Assembly: GCA_004352715.1 (NCBI GenBank)
Contig: SCFE01000041.1
Coordinates: forward strand, 1,775,449 to 1,822,699
Length of the DNA: 47,251 nt
Direction of reading: 5' to 3'
Source of the DNA: Hofstenia miamia
Taxonomy: Eukaryota > Xenacoelomorpha > Acoela
Under the pieces are notes generated by a model. It ran no database searches and was not told the DNA's origin. It worked only from the letters and a program-made list of their open reading frames with translations. Both the position numbers and the translations under genes were made by a program. Each line of letters begins with the position of its first letter. Positions within the stretch are counted from its first letter, which is position 1. Below are positions 10,700 through 20,392 of this stretch, in pieces.

Positions 10700-11870
10700 A
10701 GGCGAAACTTGAAAAACGAGTGGCAATATTACCTGAAGTGATATTATCCACAATAATAGTGTTTTAAACTTAAAAATCGGGTGGCAATATTACCTGCAGC
10801 ATGGCCTACGAGAATCACGGCCTGGCGATATGCAGACTGCCAATAAAAAAACGAGGCGGACTTTTACTATTTAAATGACAATTCTAATTTGCATATTTAT
10901 AAAGAAAGCTTGTAAGCAGTATCAAAATTAATAAAAGACAAGGAAGACATTTTACTGCATAATACAAATAACCTAAAATATAAACCGTACTTTACAAAAA
11001 CAAATCATATGAACACGAACAAATTAATAAGTCACTTTTTCCTCATAGAAGTAGCTAGTTTAAAACTTTGTAACTTTGACTTTGACGACAGAACTTCACT
11101 TCTTTTATGTTTTTGCAAATTATTGAAATATATGTTAGCACTACATTGGATAAGACGTGTAGTAATTTTCGTGGTATGATTTTTGCATACATTAGCTTCT
11201 AGAAGTCTGGAGGTTATGTAGTCAGAAAAAGTACGAACTAATGATCCAACAAAATTGTCTGTTTTTTGAGAAAGGATGATTTCTTCATTTGTTATTAGCA
11301 ATTGAAATATTTCCGAAATAATGCTACACATTGTCTCTGATGGAACTGTAAGTCCACCTCGATTTGTCAAAGTAAAATACTTCGAAAACACTGGAGCTTG
11401 AGATTGAACTAAAATATGTTGACATTCTGTACAACTACTGATAATTTTTTGGATTTGTTTAGAAACATATCCAGCTAGATAGGCAACTACTTCCATTTCG
11501 AGAATCTTTTACGTAGGCCACGCCTGCAGCAGTATTTAACAAAAGAATAGTGTTTTAAAATTAAAAATCGGATGGCAATATTAACCGAAGAGGTTTTTGA
11601 AGTAAAACGTAACATTTTTCATTAGAAGATCAAACTTCAATATAACCTACATCATTTATAAGCAAAATTATACAGCTTTATATAAGAAAATCAGGTTCCA
11701 ACATTAACTTGAGCAGGGCAAATTCTACGAACAAACTACTAAGTATGACGTAAAAATACATAAGGAGAACTGTAACAAAAAAATTCGATTTAAAGAAAAA
11801 TAACAATTTTTTTAAGTGGCAATATTGTTTTTTGTAATGGCAATATTGAATTTTGTTTGGCAATATTGCT
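10700..11870. repeat. Iterated TGGCAATATT motif and transposon-end repeats
   Basis: The 10-mer TGGCAATATT occurs six times on the plus strand (10721, 10782, 11573, 11817, 11838, 11858) and I saw no inverted copy. A longer direct repeat, AATAGTGTTTTAAA(c/a)TTAAAAATCGG plus the 10-mer, begins at 10755 and 11546. An inverted pair CTGCAG..TGGCCTACG lies at 10794-10810 and 11512-11529. These bracket the P-like transposase fragment, so they are probably subterminal or terminal repeats of that element. Confidence 0.7.
11032..11496 (-). pseudogene. P/THAP9-like transposase, C-terminal fragment
   Basis: A 155-codon open stretch begins EVVAYLAGYVSKQI and continues with a Cys pair (SCTEC) and NRGGLTVPSE, then ends with a helical, Lys-rich tail. 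'YxAGYV', 'CxxC' and 'RGGLxxPS' in this order typify the C-terminal domain of P-element/THAP9-like transposases. There is no THAP domain or catalytic core on this strand nearby, and an in-frame stop precedes the stretch at about 11513. It is either the last exon or a truncated copy. It lies on the opposite strand to the larger P-like relic at 13.3-18.5 kb, so it is a separate copy. Confidence 0.65.
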
Positions 11871-11879
11871 TTTAATTTA

Positions 11880-13230
11880 CCTGATCCATTATTTCTTTTA
11901 TCTGTAAAATAGCCACCTATACAACTTCACTACGGTAAATATTTAAAATTTTACAATAGAATATCCAAGAAATTTAATCTTACAATTATTTTAGACTTTT
12001 TTTAGGTCCTTAAAGTTAATAAAAGTTTTTCAAAGCTATTATGATATGGGATTATTATTTTCCATAAATCATTTAAAAATAAGAATAATTTATTCAAAGG
12101 GTCTTTTTACAAATCCAAGATAAATATTAAATTGAAAAATCTTTAAAATTAATACTAAAAGATTTACATTAACCTTTTTATAGAATTTGCAGAATAGTTT
12201 ATTTGCTCTAGTAAAATTTAAAATGAATTATATTTTAGAATGTGTGAGTTGCTATGGTATATTAACCTAAATTTATGTGTCGTATTAACATACGCACATT
12301 TTAAATATACAATAATTATTGTTTGACAGGCTGTTGGCCTTTTTGTAATTAAATGTGAATGTCCAAGTTTATGGCACGGAAATGCATAGTTTTCATGGTA
12401 GGCAAATCTTCTATTACCAAATTGACGTTTTGGATACTGTACATACTTCAACCATGTGTGGACAAATGTAAAGCATTTAATATATCTCAGAAGGCACTAT
12501 TGATTATAAAATAGTTATTCTGCATTAACGATTTCAAAGAAAAATACGCAGTTTTACTCATAAATAGGTCCTTGACAAGTACTTTTCAGCATTTCATGGT
12601 ACTGGTTGAATGCTAGTAGTAGGAATTTTAAAAAGTTAATATAATTAATCTTTTACTGCAGCTAACGATGCATTGTGGTAGCCTGAGCTTACTTGGGATG
12701 CTCTTTCAGATATGTTTTTTTGATATTTCTAGTATAATTATGAAAATGGAATTACTGAGATGTCTTGCTGGACAGAAGTGTCCTGATATCTCACATTCAC
12801 AAATAAGAAGAGATGTCTTCCTCTTGAAGCTGGTACAAGCAAGCAGGAATTGACCCTCTGAATTTGAAACTCTCAGTCTTATAGTAATGATTGTATTGGG
12901 AGAGCTGCAACTGTCTCGTGATTTCAAGCCTGGTTGCGTTATCTTATAACACAAACCCTCCCTGCTGTGAACTGCTAAAATCAGTCTTGACCGGAGCCAT
13001 CATATGCAAACCATAAAAAGTAAGATTTTTTTGTAAATGGAAAAATTAAACCTATAATTGAATAAATATTGATAAAGTTGATTAAAATAGTTGAAATAAT
13101 GTTGTAAAATATTAAAGTAAAAGAAAGAATGTATATTAATACAAAATAATTTATATATTCTACCATTGTAATTTTGTTTATGTTTTCTTATTTTAATGTA
13201 AGAATTGGGTAAGTGTGGCTTCTGAGAATC
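11880..13230. other. No recognisable gene
   Basis: AT-rich. A block at 12660-12990 has more balanced composition and open frames on both strands (12668-12853 +, 12706-12954 -), but neither protein resembles a family I know. Confidence 0.4.
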
Positions 13231-13754
13231 TGCAGATAACCTTGAATATTGCATTCTAAAATCATTGGAGAATTCTAACAAACATGATCTGTTTCTAAAA
13301 GAAAAGCTTGTTTCTCTCTTATAGGATTCATTATCCATCATTTATGAGGGTGCATATTTATCTCGTCTTTGTATATGGCAATTTCGTATTTCAATATAGC
13401 AAAACGAGGAAATTATTAACTCGGATTCCAATGTATCATTTCTGTCTCTCAATGTATCATAATTGCCTCTTTAATATTTTGCTGAAATTGAATTTTTGTT
13501 TGGGACATATATTTAGCTACAGTTGCTATGCACAAGAATTTTTGTAAAGAATAACTTAAATAATGTAGTGCATATTTGAAATCAAACAAATTTTGTTCTC
13601 GTTGGGTTTTTTCAGTTTTTGTAACTGATTATTGACATTTTTGCTGCTTACTTTCAAAATTCAATTTATTAGTTCGGTGATATGTGTCTATTTAACCTTA
13701 TAAGAAGATATTAAGTTGTTGGATTTAAAAATGGTTTGTTGGAGATCTACCTAC

Positions 13755-13823
13755 TGATTCGTGGTGTAAGATAAACAGCTGTACACATGTACTGAAGACG
13801 TGAGTTCGTATCTCACCGAATCA
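13755..13823 (+). ncRNA. tRNA-like sequence, probable SINE head
   Basis: TGATTCG (13755-13761) pairs perfectly over 7 bp with CGAATCA (13817-13823). The T arm is perfect: GTGAG / TTCGTAT / CTCAC (13800-13816). TGGTGTAAGA at position 8 fits box A (TRGYNNAR). The D stem pairs only 3 of 4, and no convincing anticodon stem forms in the 69-nt span, so this is not a functional tRNA. The following AT-rich stretch to about 13950, ending AAAATAAATG, could be a SINE body and tail. Confidence 0.45.
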
Positions 13824-14206
13824 ATTTGACAATAACTATATGCATACAAGGAGCAATATTGCAATTACTGCTGACTGAATTTTGTGTAAATCTTCATTAT
13901 ACAGACTCCAATTTAACTCTAAAATTGGAAAATAAATGCAATTGTTTGATTTTGTATATTCTTATTGTTCTCTTAATTCTTTGATAATTAATATTTAATA
14001 ATGAAATAACATAAAGCTTACCTTTTAATGTTGAATTATATTTAAGTCAAAGCCTGCATAAATGAAGAACCATATAAGGTTATTCAGAGATACACACTAG
14101 GATGCATACATAGAATATATCCTGTAAAGAAATAAAAACCAATCATCTCGACAAAACTTGACCTAACAAAATAATTAACAATGTATTTGTGACAAAAATT
14201 AAATTT

Positions 14207-14344
14207 TCATATCATCGGCAACAAAAAAGATTTTCTCATTACTATTGGTGGTTGCGCCTTTATGGGATGAATGTTTGCTAAAGGAACTTTGCGAGGACGT
14301 CCTCGTGGCTGCTTTTTCAAGGCACATGGTAGAGCAAATGCTGG
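14207..14344 (-). pseudogene. AT-hook protein fragment inside the Mutator-like element
   Basis: The minus-strand frame PAFALPCALKKQPRGRPRKV..(stop) contains the AT-hook core PRGRPRK (14288-14305), which binds the minor groove of AT-rich DNA. Just upstream, in another frame, lies a coding-like stretch (TDLYRIRQRFSEKIVTHGDL) that ends near a perfect donor consensus GTAAGT. The two may be exons or frameshifted parts of one DNA-binding protein carried by the element. An in-frame TAG upstream argues that the copy is dead. Confidence 0.5.
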
Positions 14345-14554
14345 TTAAAAATCACCACTTTTGCGGACATACTTACGCTATCTGAATCATCTATGATACT
14401 CTACAAATCCTTATCATCATTTATAAATTTAACGATAGTTTTGTAAAGATCCCCGTGGGTAACTATCTTTTCGGAGAACCTTTGCCTAATTCGATATAGG
14501 TCGGTGGCAAGTTTTCTTGGGGGAATATGAAATCATTCAATTTCAAGTTTAGAT

Positions 14555-14788
14555 CTAATAAATTAATTGAAATATTATAATTATTTTTGTAAAGCATTGC
14601 CTTCGAATGTGAGGTAAATCGTCCACAGAGTGTTCCAAAATTTTTCTGTAATGAATTTTTCTTTGCTCCACTTCCGAATGGGAATGACCTCTCTTTGTCA
14701 CCATTTCTTGTTCATCGCCTTTTGTATAAATAAATAACGAGGCATCGTATTTGAAGTTACTCTTTACAAAAATTCTTGTGCATAGCAA
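14555..14788 (-). pseudogene. FLYWCH-type zinc-finger fragment
   Basis: The frame reads SNFKYDASLFIYTKGDEQEM then VTKRGHSHSEVEQRKIHYRK and LEHSVDDLPHI. The end of a FLYWCH finger (HxH as HSH, after a basic turn) and the following helical 'E.RK..YR..LEHS' segment are recognisable. The WxC and second Cys of the finger are missing, so the domain is truncated. FLYWCH domains are common in Mutator-like transposons, which fits the surrounding inverted repeats. The 5' end overlaps the right arm. Confidence 0.55.
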
Positions 14789-14905
14789 CTGTAACTAAAT
14801 ATATGCTCAAACAAAAAATTCAATTTTAGCAAAATATTAAAGAGACAATTATGATACATTAAGAGACAGAAATGATACATTGGAATACGAGTTAATAATT
14901 TCCTC

Positions 14906-16054
14906 CATTTATGACAAGAGTTGGAATCAACATTTTCTTATGGGGAACTGCTGCATATAACAAAATTCGTGAATATGTTGTGCTTCTGCCTGTAAATACT
15001 CGAAAAAAGATGTTAGTTAATCCTAAGAATGTTGGAACCTTACAAGAATTTCGGCAATTATGTGCTAACGTATTTCAATCACGAGAAAGAAAGGACTACG
15101 TATGCTAAATATTAATTGATGAAATTATAATCAAGCCCTAATTGCGTTACAGAGGTGGTCATTTGTTAGGCTTTAGCTCGGATGGTGACAATAAATTGGC
15201 CAGAAGTATATTGGTTTTCATGTTTCATACTTTAAAGTCAAAGTTGTCATTTGTGATAAGTATGATTCCTGTACACACAAACAGCACTGATATTCAACTT
15301 CCTTATATTATGGAAGTTATTTGTTTGGTTGAAGAATGCTATGGAATTGTAATTGGAATATGTAATGATGATTATTCAGTGAGTCAAAAATGTTTTCCCT
15401 ACTTTGATCAGGACAACCGTTATTTTTAATGTTTGATCCAATGCACTTACTTAATAGCCTCAGAAATAATATTTTAAATAAGGAGGCATCAACAGCTCGA
15501 TGTTTTTGTTCCTGGTAAGATAATGTTTTCACTGTCACTTGGAATGATGCGTGCTCAATTCACAATCGTCAAAAGAATTTAGTTCTGCAAAAACCAAGAC
15601 TTTCACGTTTTGCTCTTTATCCAGGAGCTTAAGAACGTCAGAAGGTGGTCCTGTCCGTGCGGTATTTGAAGAACGTACAATAGCAGCACTTGAATGTGAT
15701 GGCTTTTCTGAATCAGCGATATTTTGCAGAATAATCAGTAAAATGTTGAAGATCATCAATGTGAAATCAACCTATTCGGATGTTAATTTACTTGATCCTG
15801 ATCGCAGTCCAATCTCTTTTTGTAATGATTCACGACTAGCTTTTCTTAGAAGTACACAATGCTGAAAGATTCAAATGTCTAATGTTGCAAGCAAGTAAAC
15901 CTTTCCATTGAATTGCATTTTTTATTTGCTTTCAGAGCATAAATTTCATTATGTTCTAACCGTAAGGCTGCAAAGTGATAGATTCGAAGTCGAATTTGGA
16001 GTATATCGTCAATCCTTTGGAGGAACTTATTATATTGGATTAGAGCAAGCACTT
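14906..16054 (+). pseudogene. P/THAP9-like transposase, central part
   Basis: Plus-strand pieces in order: 'FLWGTAAYNKIREYV', 'LIDEIIIKP' (first catalytic Asp at 15118-15120), 'GGHLLGFSSDGDNKLA', 'ILVFMFHTLKSKLSFVISM', 'FDPMHLLNSLRNNILNKE' (15431-15480; the usual DxxHLLKxxRNN), 'WNDACSIHNRQKNLVLQKPR' (15540 on), 'IISKMLKIINVKSTYSDVNL', and 'LQSDRFEVEFGVYRQSFGGT' (about 15967-16025). This is the RNase-H core plus insertion domain of P-element/THAP9-like transposases. Stops at 15105 and 15138 and at least three frameshifts inactivate it. A further 5' piece (LFLSYRIHYPSFM, about 13308-13347) lies beyond the inserted Mutator-like element. The 3' side is cut by element X at 16055. Confidence 0.8.
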
Positions 16055-16200
16055 CCCAATAAACAATGAAACGTTTTATACCCCTCTTATAATGGTATAA
16101 CACTTTGTAAGATGTCTTAAGATACGTCTTTTAACCATCGTATAAAACACCATTTCTAAACGTTGCTGAATGCCATCTAGTGTCCACCAAATGATGTTCT

Positions 16201-16280
16201 AAAACGTTTTCTAAACGTCTTCTAGACGTCTTCTAAACGTCTTCTAAACGTCTTCTAAACGTCTTCTAGACGTTTTCTAA
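16201..16280. repeat. 11-bp minisatellite (CTTCTAAACGT)n, left end of X copy A
   Basis: About seven units alternating CTTCTAAACGT and CTTCTAGACGT. Each unit centres on ACGT. Confidence 0.9.
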
Positions 16281-16685
16281 GTAACTTTTAAGCTAGTTCT
16301 AGGCTATTCATAAGAGTTTTGTAAACAATTTCTCAATGGTTGTTACAATTTGGTCCGGTTTTTTAATGATCCACATCAGTGACTCTCTTTTTCAAGCAAA
16401 TTCAATAGTGCATAAATGCGTTTAGATTTGTTCATCATGATGAAATCGTTTGACGAATTCAAAAGATTCGTAACATAAACTCCCCATACAATTGAAAGCA
16501 AGTGTTAATTGAATAATCGGAATACGCACATTAACATGAACTTGCGCAAGTCAAAATATAACTGCCACATGTAATATATAAAAATAAATTACATAAATAT
16601 TGAGTGGGCTGTCAGAGGCATACATCATTTAACATAATATTTTGCTTATGCGCTAACCGCATAAAGGCAGATTGCTATTGCATAT

Positions 16686-17723
16686 GTATATATATATATA
16701 NNNNNNNNNNNNNNNNNNNNNNNNNNNNNNNNNNNNNNNNNNNNNNNNNNNNNNNNNNNNNNNNNNNNNNNNNNNNNNNNNNNNNNNNNNNNNNNNNNNN
16801 NNNNNNNNNNNNNNNNNNNNNNNNNNNNNNNNNNNNNNNNNNNNNNNNNNNNNNNNNNNNNNNNNNNNNNNNNNNNNNNNNNNNNNNNNNNNNNNNNNNN
16901 NNNNNNNNNNNNNNNNNNNNNNNNNNNNNNNNNNNNNNNNNNNNNNNNNNNNNNNNNNNNNNNNNNNNNNNNNNNNNNNNNNNNNNNNNNNNNNNNNNNN
17001 NNNNNNNNNNNNNNNNNNNNNNNNNNNNNNNNNNNNNNNNNNNNNNNNNNNNNNNNNNNNNNNNNNNNNNNNNNNNNNNNNNNNNNNNNNNNNNNNNNNN
17101 NNNNNNNNNNNNNNNNNNNNNNNNNNNNNNNNNNNNNNNNNNNNNNNNNNNNNNNNNNNNNNNNNNNNNNNNNNNNNNNNNNNNNNNNNNNNNNNNNNNN
17201 NNNNNNNNNNNNNNNNNNNNNNNNNNNNNNNNNNNNNNNNNNNNNNNNNNNNNNNNNNNNNNNNNNNNNNNNNNNNNNNNNNNNNNNNNNNNNNNNNNNN
17301 NNNNNNNNNNNNNNNNNNNNNNNNNNNNNNNNNNNNNNNNNNNNNNNNNNNNNNNNNNNNNNNNNNNNNNNNNNNNNNNNNNNNNNNNNNNNNNNNNNNN
17401 NNNNNNNNNNNNNNNNNNNNNNNNNNNNNNNNNNNNNNNNNNNNNNNNNNNNNNNNNNNNNNNNNNNNNNNNNNNNNNNNNNNNNNNNNNNNNNNNNNNN
17501 NNNNNNNNNNNNNNNNNNNNNNNNNNNNNNNNNNNNNNNNNNNNNNNNNNNNNNNNNNNNNNNNNNNNNNNNNNNNNNNNNNNNNNNNNNNNNNNNNNNN
17601 NNNNNNNNNNNNNNNNNNNNNNNNNNNNNNNNNNNNNNNNNNNNNNNNNNNNNNNNNNNNNNNNNNNNNNNNNNNNNNNNNNNNNNNNNNNNNNNNNNNN
17701 TATATATATATATATATATATAT
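16686..17723. other. (TA)n array with a 1000-base gap
   Basis: TA repeats abut both sides of N 16701-17700. The round length suggests an estimated rather than measured gap. ORFs drawn across it are not real. Confidence 0.98.
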
Positions 17724-18287
17724 GATTTTTCATAGTCATCATAGCATTTTAAGTGATACCAAACCAAACAGACTCCCAAACTTTTCATACGACCGGCCCC
17801 TAGTGTAATCGGTGCTTTACTTATTTTATATGTGCATGTTCAAGTTGTTTTAAGAATAATTTATGCAAAGCTTTCGCACTAAGTAAATATTACTTGAAAA
17901 CAAGAACAAAATTGACAGAATATTTCTTTACGATGTGTAGATAAAATATTTTTAAATATATTTAGAATACAGACCTTCAATTTAAATTTATAATTCGCAA
18001 AATTATTAGCAAATTGTTGAAAAATATAAACCAGGATATTTTTTCAAAGGAAGATTATTTCATAATTATACAATTAGGAATTTTACTGTTGTATTGAAAT
18101 ATCAATGCAAACATGTTTGTCATTGATAATTTCTTTGAATGTGCAATAGCTGTATGCAGCATTTTTGCTGGCTATTGCAGTTTTGTCTCTTCGTAGCAGA
18201 AATTGAGAATTTATAAAATAGTTAAGCAGTAATGTATAATTAAGATGTCTACTAAATGTTTTGTAAACGTTTTCAAAGCTTCTAGAG

Positions 18288-18352
18288 CTCTTCTAGACGT
18301 CTTCTAAACGTCTTCTAGACGTCTTCTAAACGTCTTCTAACCATTTCTAAAC
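18288..18352. repeat. 11-bp minisatellite, right end of X copy A
   Basis: Six or so CTTCTA(A/G)ACGT units, followed by CATTTCTAAACGG and the terminal repeat. Confidence 0.9.
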
Positions 18353-18438
18353 GGTTTAAAGACGTCTTTTACACCTGACATAGATGCCATTTATAAACCA
18401 TTTTAAGACGTCTTCTAAACGTTTTATTGTTTATTGGG

Positions 18439-18549
18439 AATGTGCGTTCAGACGAGCATCTTTTTGATGAATGCTTTTTTGATCAAAGTGTGTTTAGTCT
18501 GGAGAAAGTTAAAAAATATCTAAAGGTTCTGAAAATGTTATTGTTTCAG
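18439..18549 (+). pseudogene. Possible 3' continuation of the P-like transposase
   Basis: Immediately after element X an open frame of 36 codons reads NVRSDEHLFDECFFDQSVFS then LEKVKKYLKVLKMLLFQ and a stop. If X is removed it joins ..YYIGLEQAL in frame. I see no P-specific motif in it, so the link rests on position and frame. Confidence 0.35.
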
Positions 18550-18559
18550 TAGAATACAT

Positions 18560-20380
18560 TGCAATTAGCATAATAGAATAATACTTAAGTTTAAATAAGT
18601 TAAATTTCTCATTAATTTTGAATATAAATTGAATTATTCTGTTTTTTGATTATGCAATTTTGTTTCAGTTTTTTAATGAAACTAACTAGTAATAGTATTA
18701 ACAGAAGTTGCTTACAATAAAGAAAATTTAATCTTCCGTATCTACACTTTTTTTATGAAACTGTATAAAAATAAAGAAGCTTGAATCCTTGTATTTTTCT
18801 AATATTGCAAGGAACACTCAAAATAAATTGGAAATATTTATGGTTGTAAGCACATTTAAACGTCAATATCAGTTGAGAAGTTCGACACTTGCGTCTAGAG
18901 GAGTAATTATGTTTGGCTTTAGCGGAATTTTTTTAACATATTTATTTTTTTAATTACTTATTTGTTATTCAATGTTAAGTGAGGTTAAATGTCACAGCCA
19001 TAGAAGCTATAACAATGCTTTGTATTTAACTATCATACAATATATGCAAACTAAACAAAAAATTTAAATAAATTCATTGAAAAAAGGAATTGATTTATAG
19101 AAAATATAAAAATTGTGTTTTGCTAGAAACAAGGCAGTACCTATTTACCTATATATTATATATATATATATATATATANNNNNNNNNNNNNNNNNNNNNN
19201 NNNNNNNNNNNNNNNNNNNNNNNNNNNNNNNNNNNNNNNNNNNNNNNNNNNNNNNNNNNNNNNNNNNNNNNNNNNNNNNNNNNNNNNNNNNNNNNNNNNN
19301 NNNNNNNNNNNNNNNNNNNNNNNNNNNNNNNNNNNNNNNNNNNNNNNNNNNNNNNNNNNNNNNNNNNNNNNNNNNNNNNNNNNNNNNNNNNNNNNNNNNN
19401 NNNNNNNNNNNNNNNNNNNNNNNNNNNNNTATATATAGTTTAATTGTATACATATATACAATTGCTTTTCTAATTGCAAGGATGAAATATTGCTCAAAGA
19501 TATGAATGTAGCTTACCGCGTTAAGACTTATTTCTAAACCTAACAAGCTTCAAGTAGCAACACTATTGATGATCCTCAAGCCATCAATGAACCACCACCA
19601 AACTTGATTGTGTTCTTAATATATTGAGGGTTAAAACGAGATTTTTTTGTTGGAGGTTGTTTTACATATATTTTTTACTGACTATAAAGCTCAATATTTG
19701 CTTCGTCTGAAAAAAAAATTCTTTGAAATTCTATCATTGGGACCTGACACTGTTATTTGCCAAAATTAAGTCATTTGTAGTTTCTTGGTGATCGCCGCCT
19801 TTATAAATTGTAGGCACTAATTGTTTGCAAAACAGAACTTTTAATATAGTCAAATATATACTATATACTTGTTGATAAACTAATATTGTAATGTGTCAAA
19901 TAGTTTTCTAAGTGAATGTGCTATAGCAAAGAGTTTAATAAATACGGATGCATTCTTTACACCTCTTTATAAAGAACAAACAATTTCTGATGCAGGAATA
20001 TTTAGATAGGCTTTCAAATAACGTTATTCATTTTTGAAAGTCAATCTTACAACAACAGAGCGCCCAGTTAAAATCTACTGCATTGCCTAGCAAAATCTCT
20101 TGGTGTTCAGCAAACCAGAACAGATTCATGATGCAATTAACTGTTGCTCTGTGAGTTGGGCTCAGAGACTATATAGATTCAAAACTTTAAAACAATTTAA
20201 TCTACAATTTATTTTTAAGAATTTCAAATAGGACCTACTGCATTTCTTATGGTTCTATTCAATTCTATTTACAACAAGAATCCACTTTTTAATTGTAATA
20301 AAATGTTTTTATTTCAAGTACCGCCTTAGGACTATTACTTTTTTATAATATATTAATCAGAATAAATTGATTATAAATTT
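18560..20380. other. No gene; (TA)n array and 251-base gap
   Basis: AT-rich DNA. TA repeats at 19150-19178 run into N 19179-19429 and resume at 19430. No other structure is supported. Confidence 0.6.
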
Positions 20381-20392
20381 GAACTATTAGTT

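Larger units (their letters stand above)
13348..14905. mobile_element. Mutator-like element with 155-bp inverted repeats
   Basis: Arms 13406-13560 and 14751-14905 are inverted copies, about 93% identical. CATTTATGA abuts the right arm (14906-14914) and recurs at 13339-13347, giving a 9-bp target duplication as expected for Mutator-like elements. The left end would then carry 58 extra bp outside the arm (13348-13405). Removing 13348-14905 plus one repeat joins two P-like ORF pieces in frame (..IHYPSFM|TRVGIN..), which supports these limits. The interior encodes a FLYWCH-like fragment and an AT-hook fragment on the minus strand. There is no transposase core, so it is non-autonomous or internally deleted. 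Confidence 0.7.
16055..18438. mobile_element. Element X, copy A (CCCAATAAACAAT inverted repeats, 11-bp minisatellites)
   Basis: The terminal repeat CCCAATAAACAAT (16055-16067) is matched inverted at 18426-18438. TT precedes and AA follows; no target duplication is visible. Inside each end lies an 11-bp minisatellite (unit CTTCTAAACGT / CTTCTAGACGT) at 16201-16280 and 18288-18352, in the same orientation at both ends. The middle is a (TA)n array with exactly 1000 N (16701-17700). No coding region was found. Homologous left and right halves recur at 39.1-40.26 kb and 35.1-35.8 kb. It interrupts the P-like transposase. The superfamily is unknown. Confidence 0.75.

Noticed and set aside
12668-12954. 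Gene in the balanced-composition block
   Set aside because: Open frames on both strands, neither resembling a known protein; no splice or regulatory support.
13755-13823. Functional tRNA gene
   Set aside because: Acceptor and T arms are perfect, but no anticodon stem forms, the D stem has a mismatch, and the length is only 69 nt.
16604-17808. Four overlapping frames of 350-380 codons on both strands
   Set aside because: Each is a 1000-base gap framed by TA repeats.
19090-19546. Frames of 113-133 codons on both strands
   Set aside because: Gap and TA array again.
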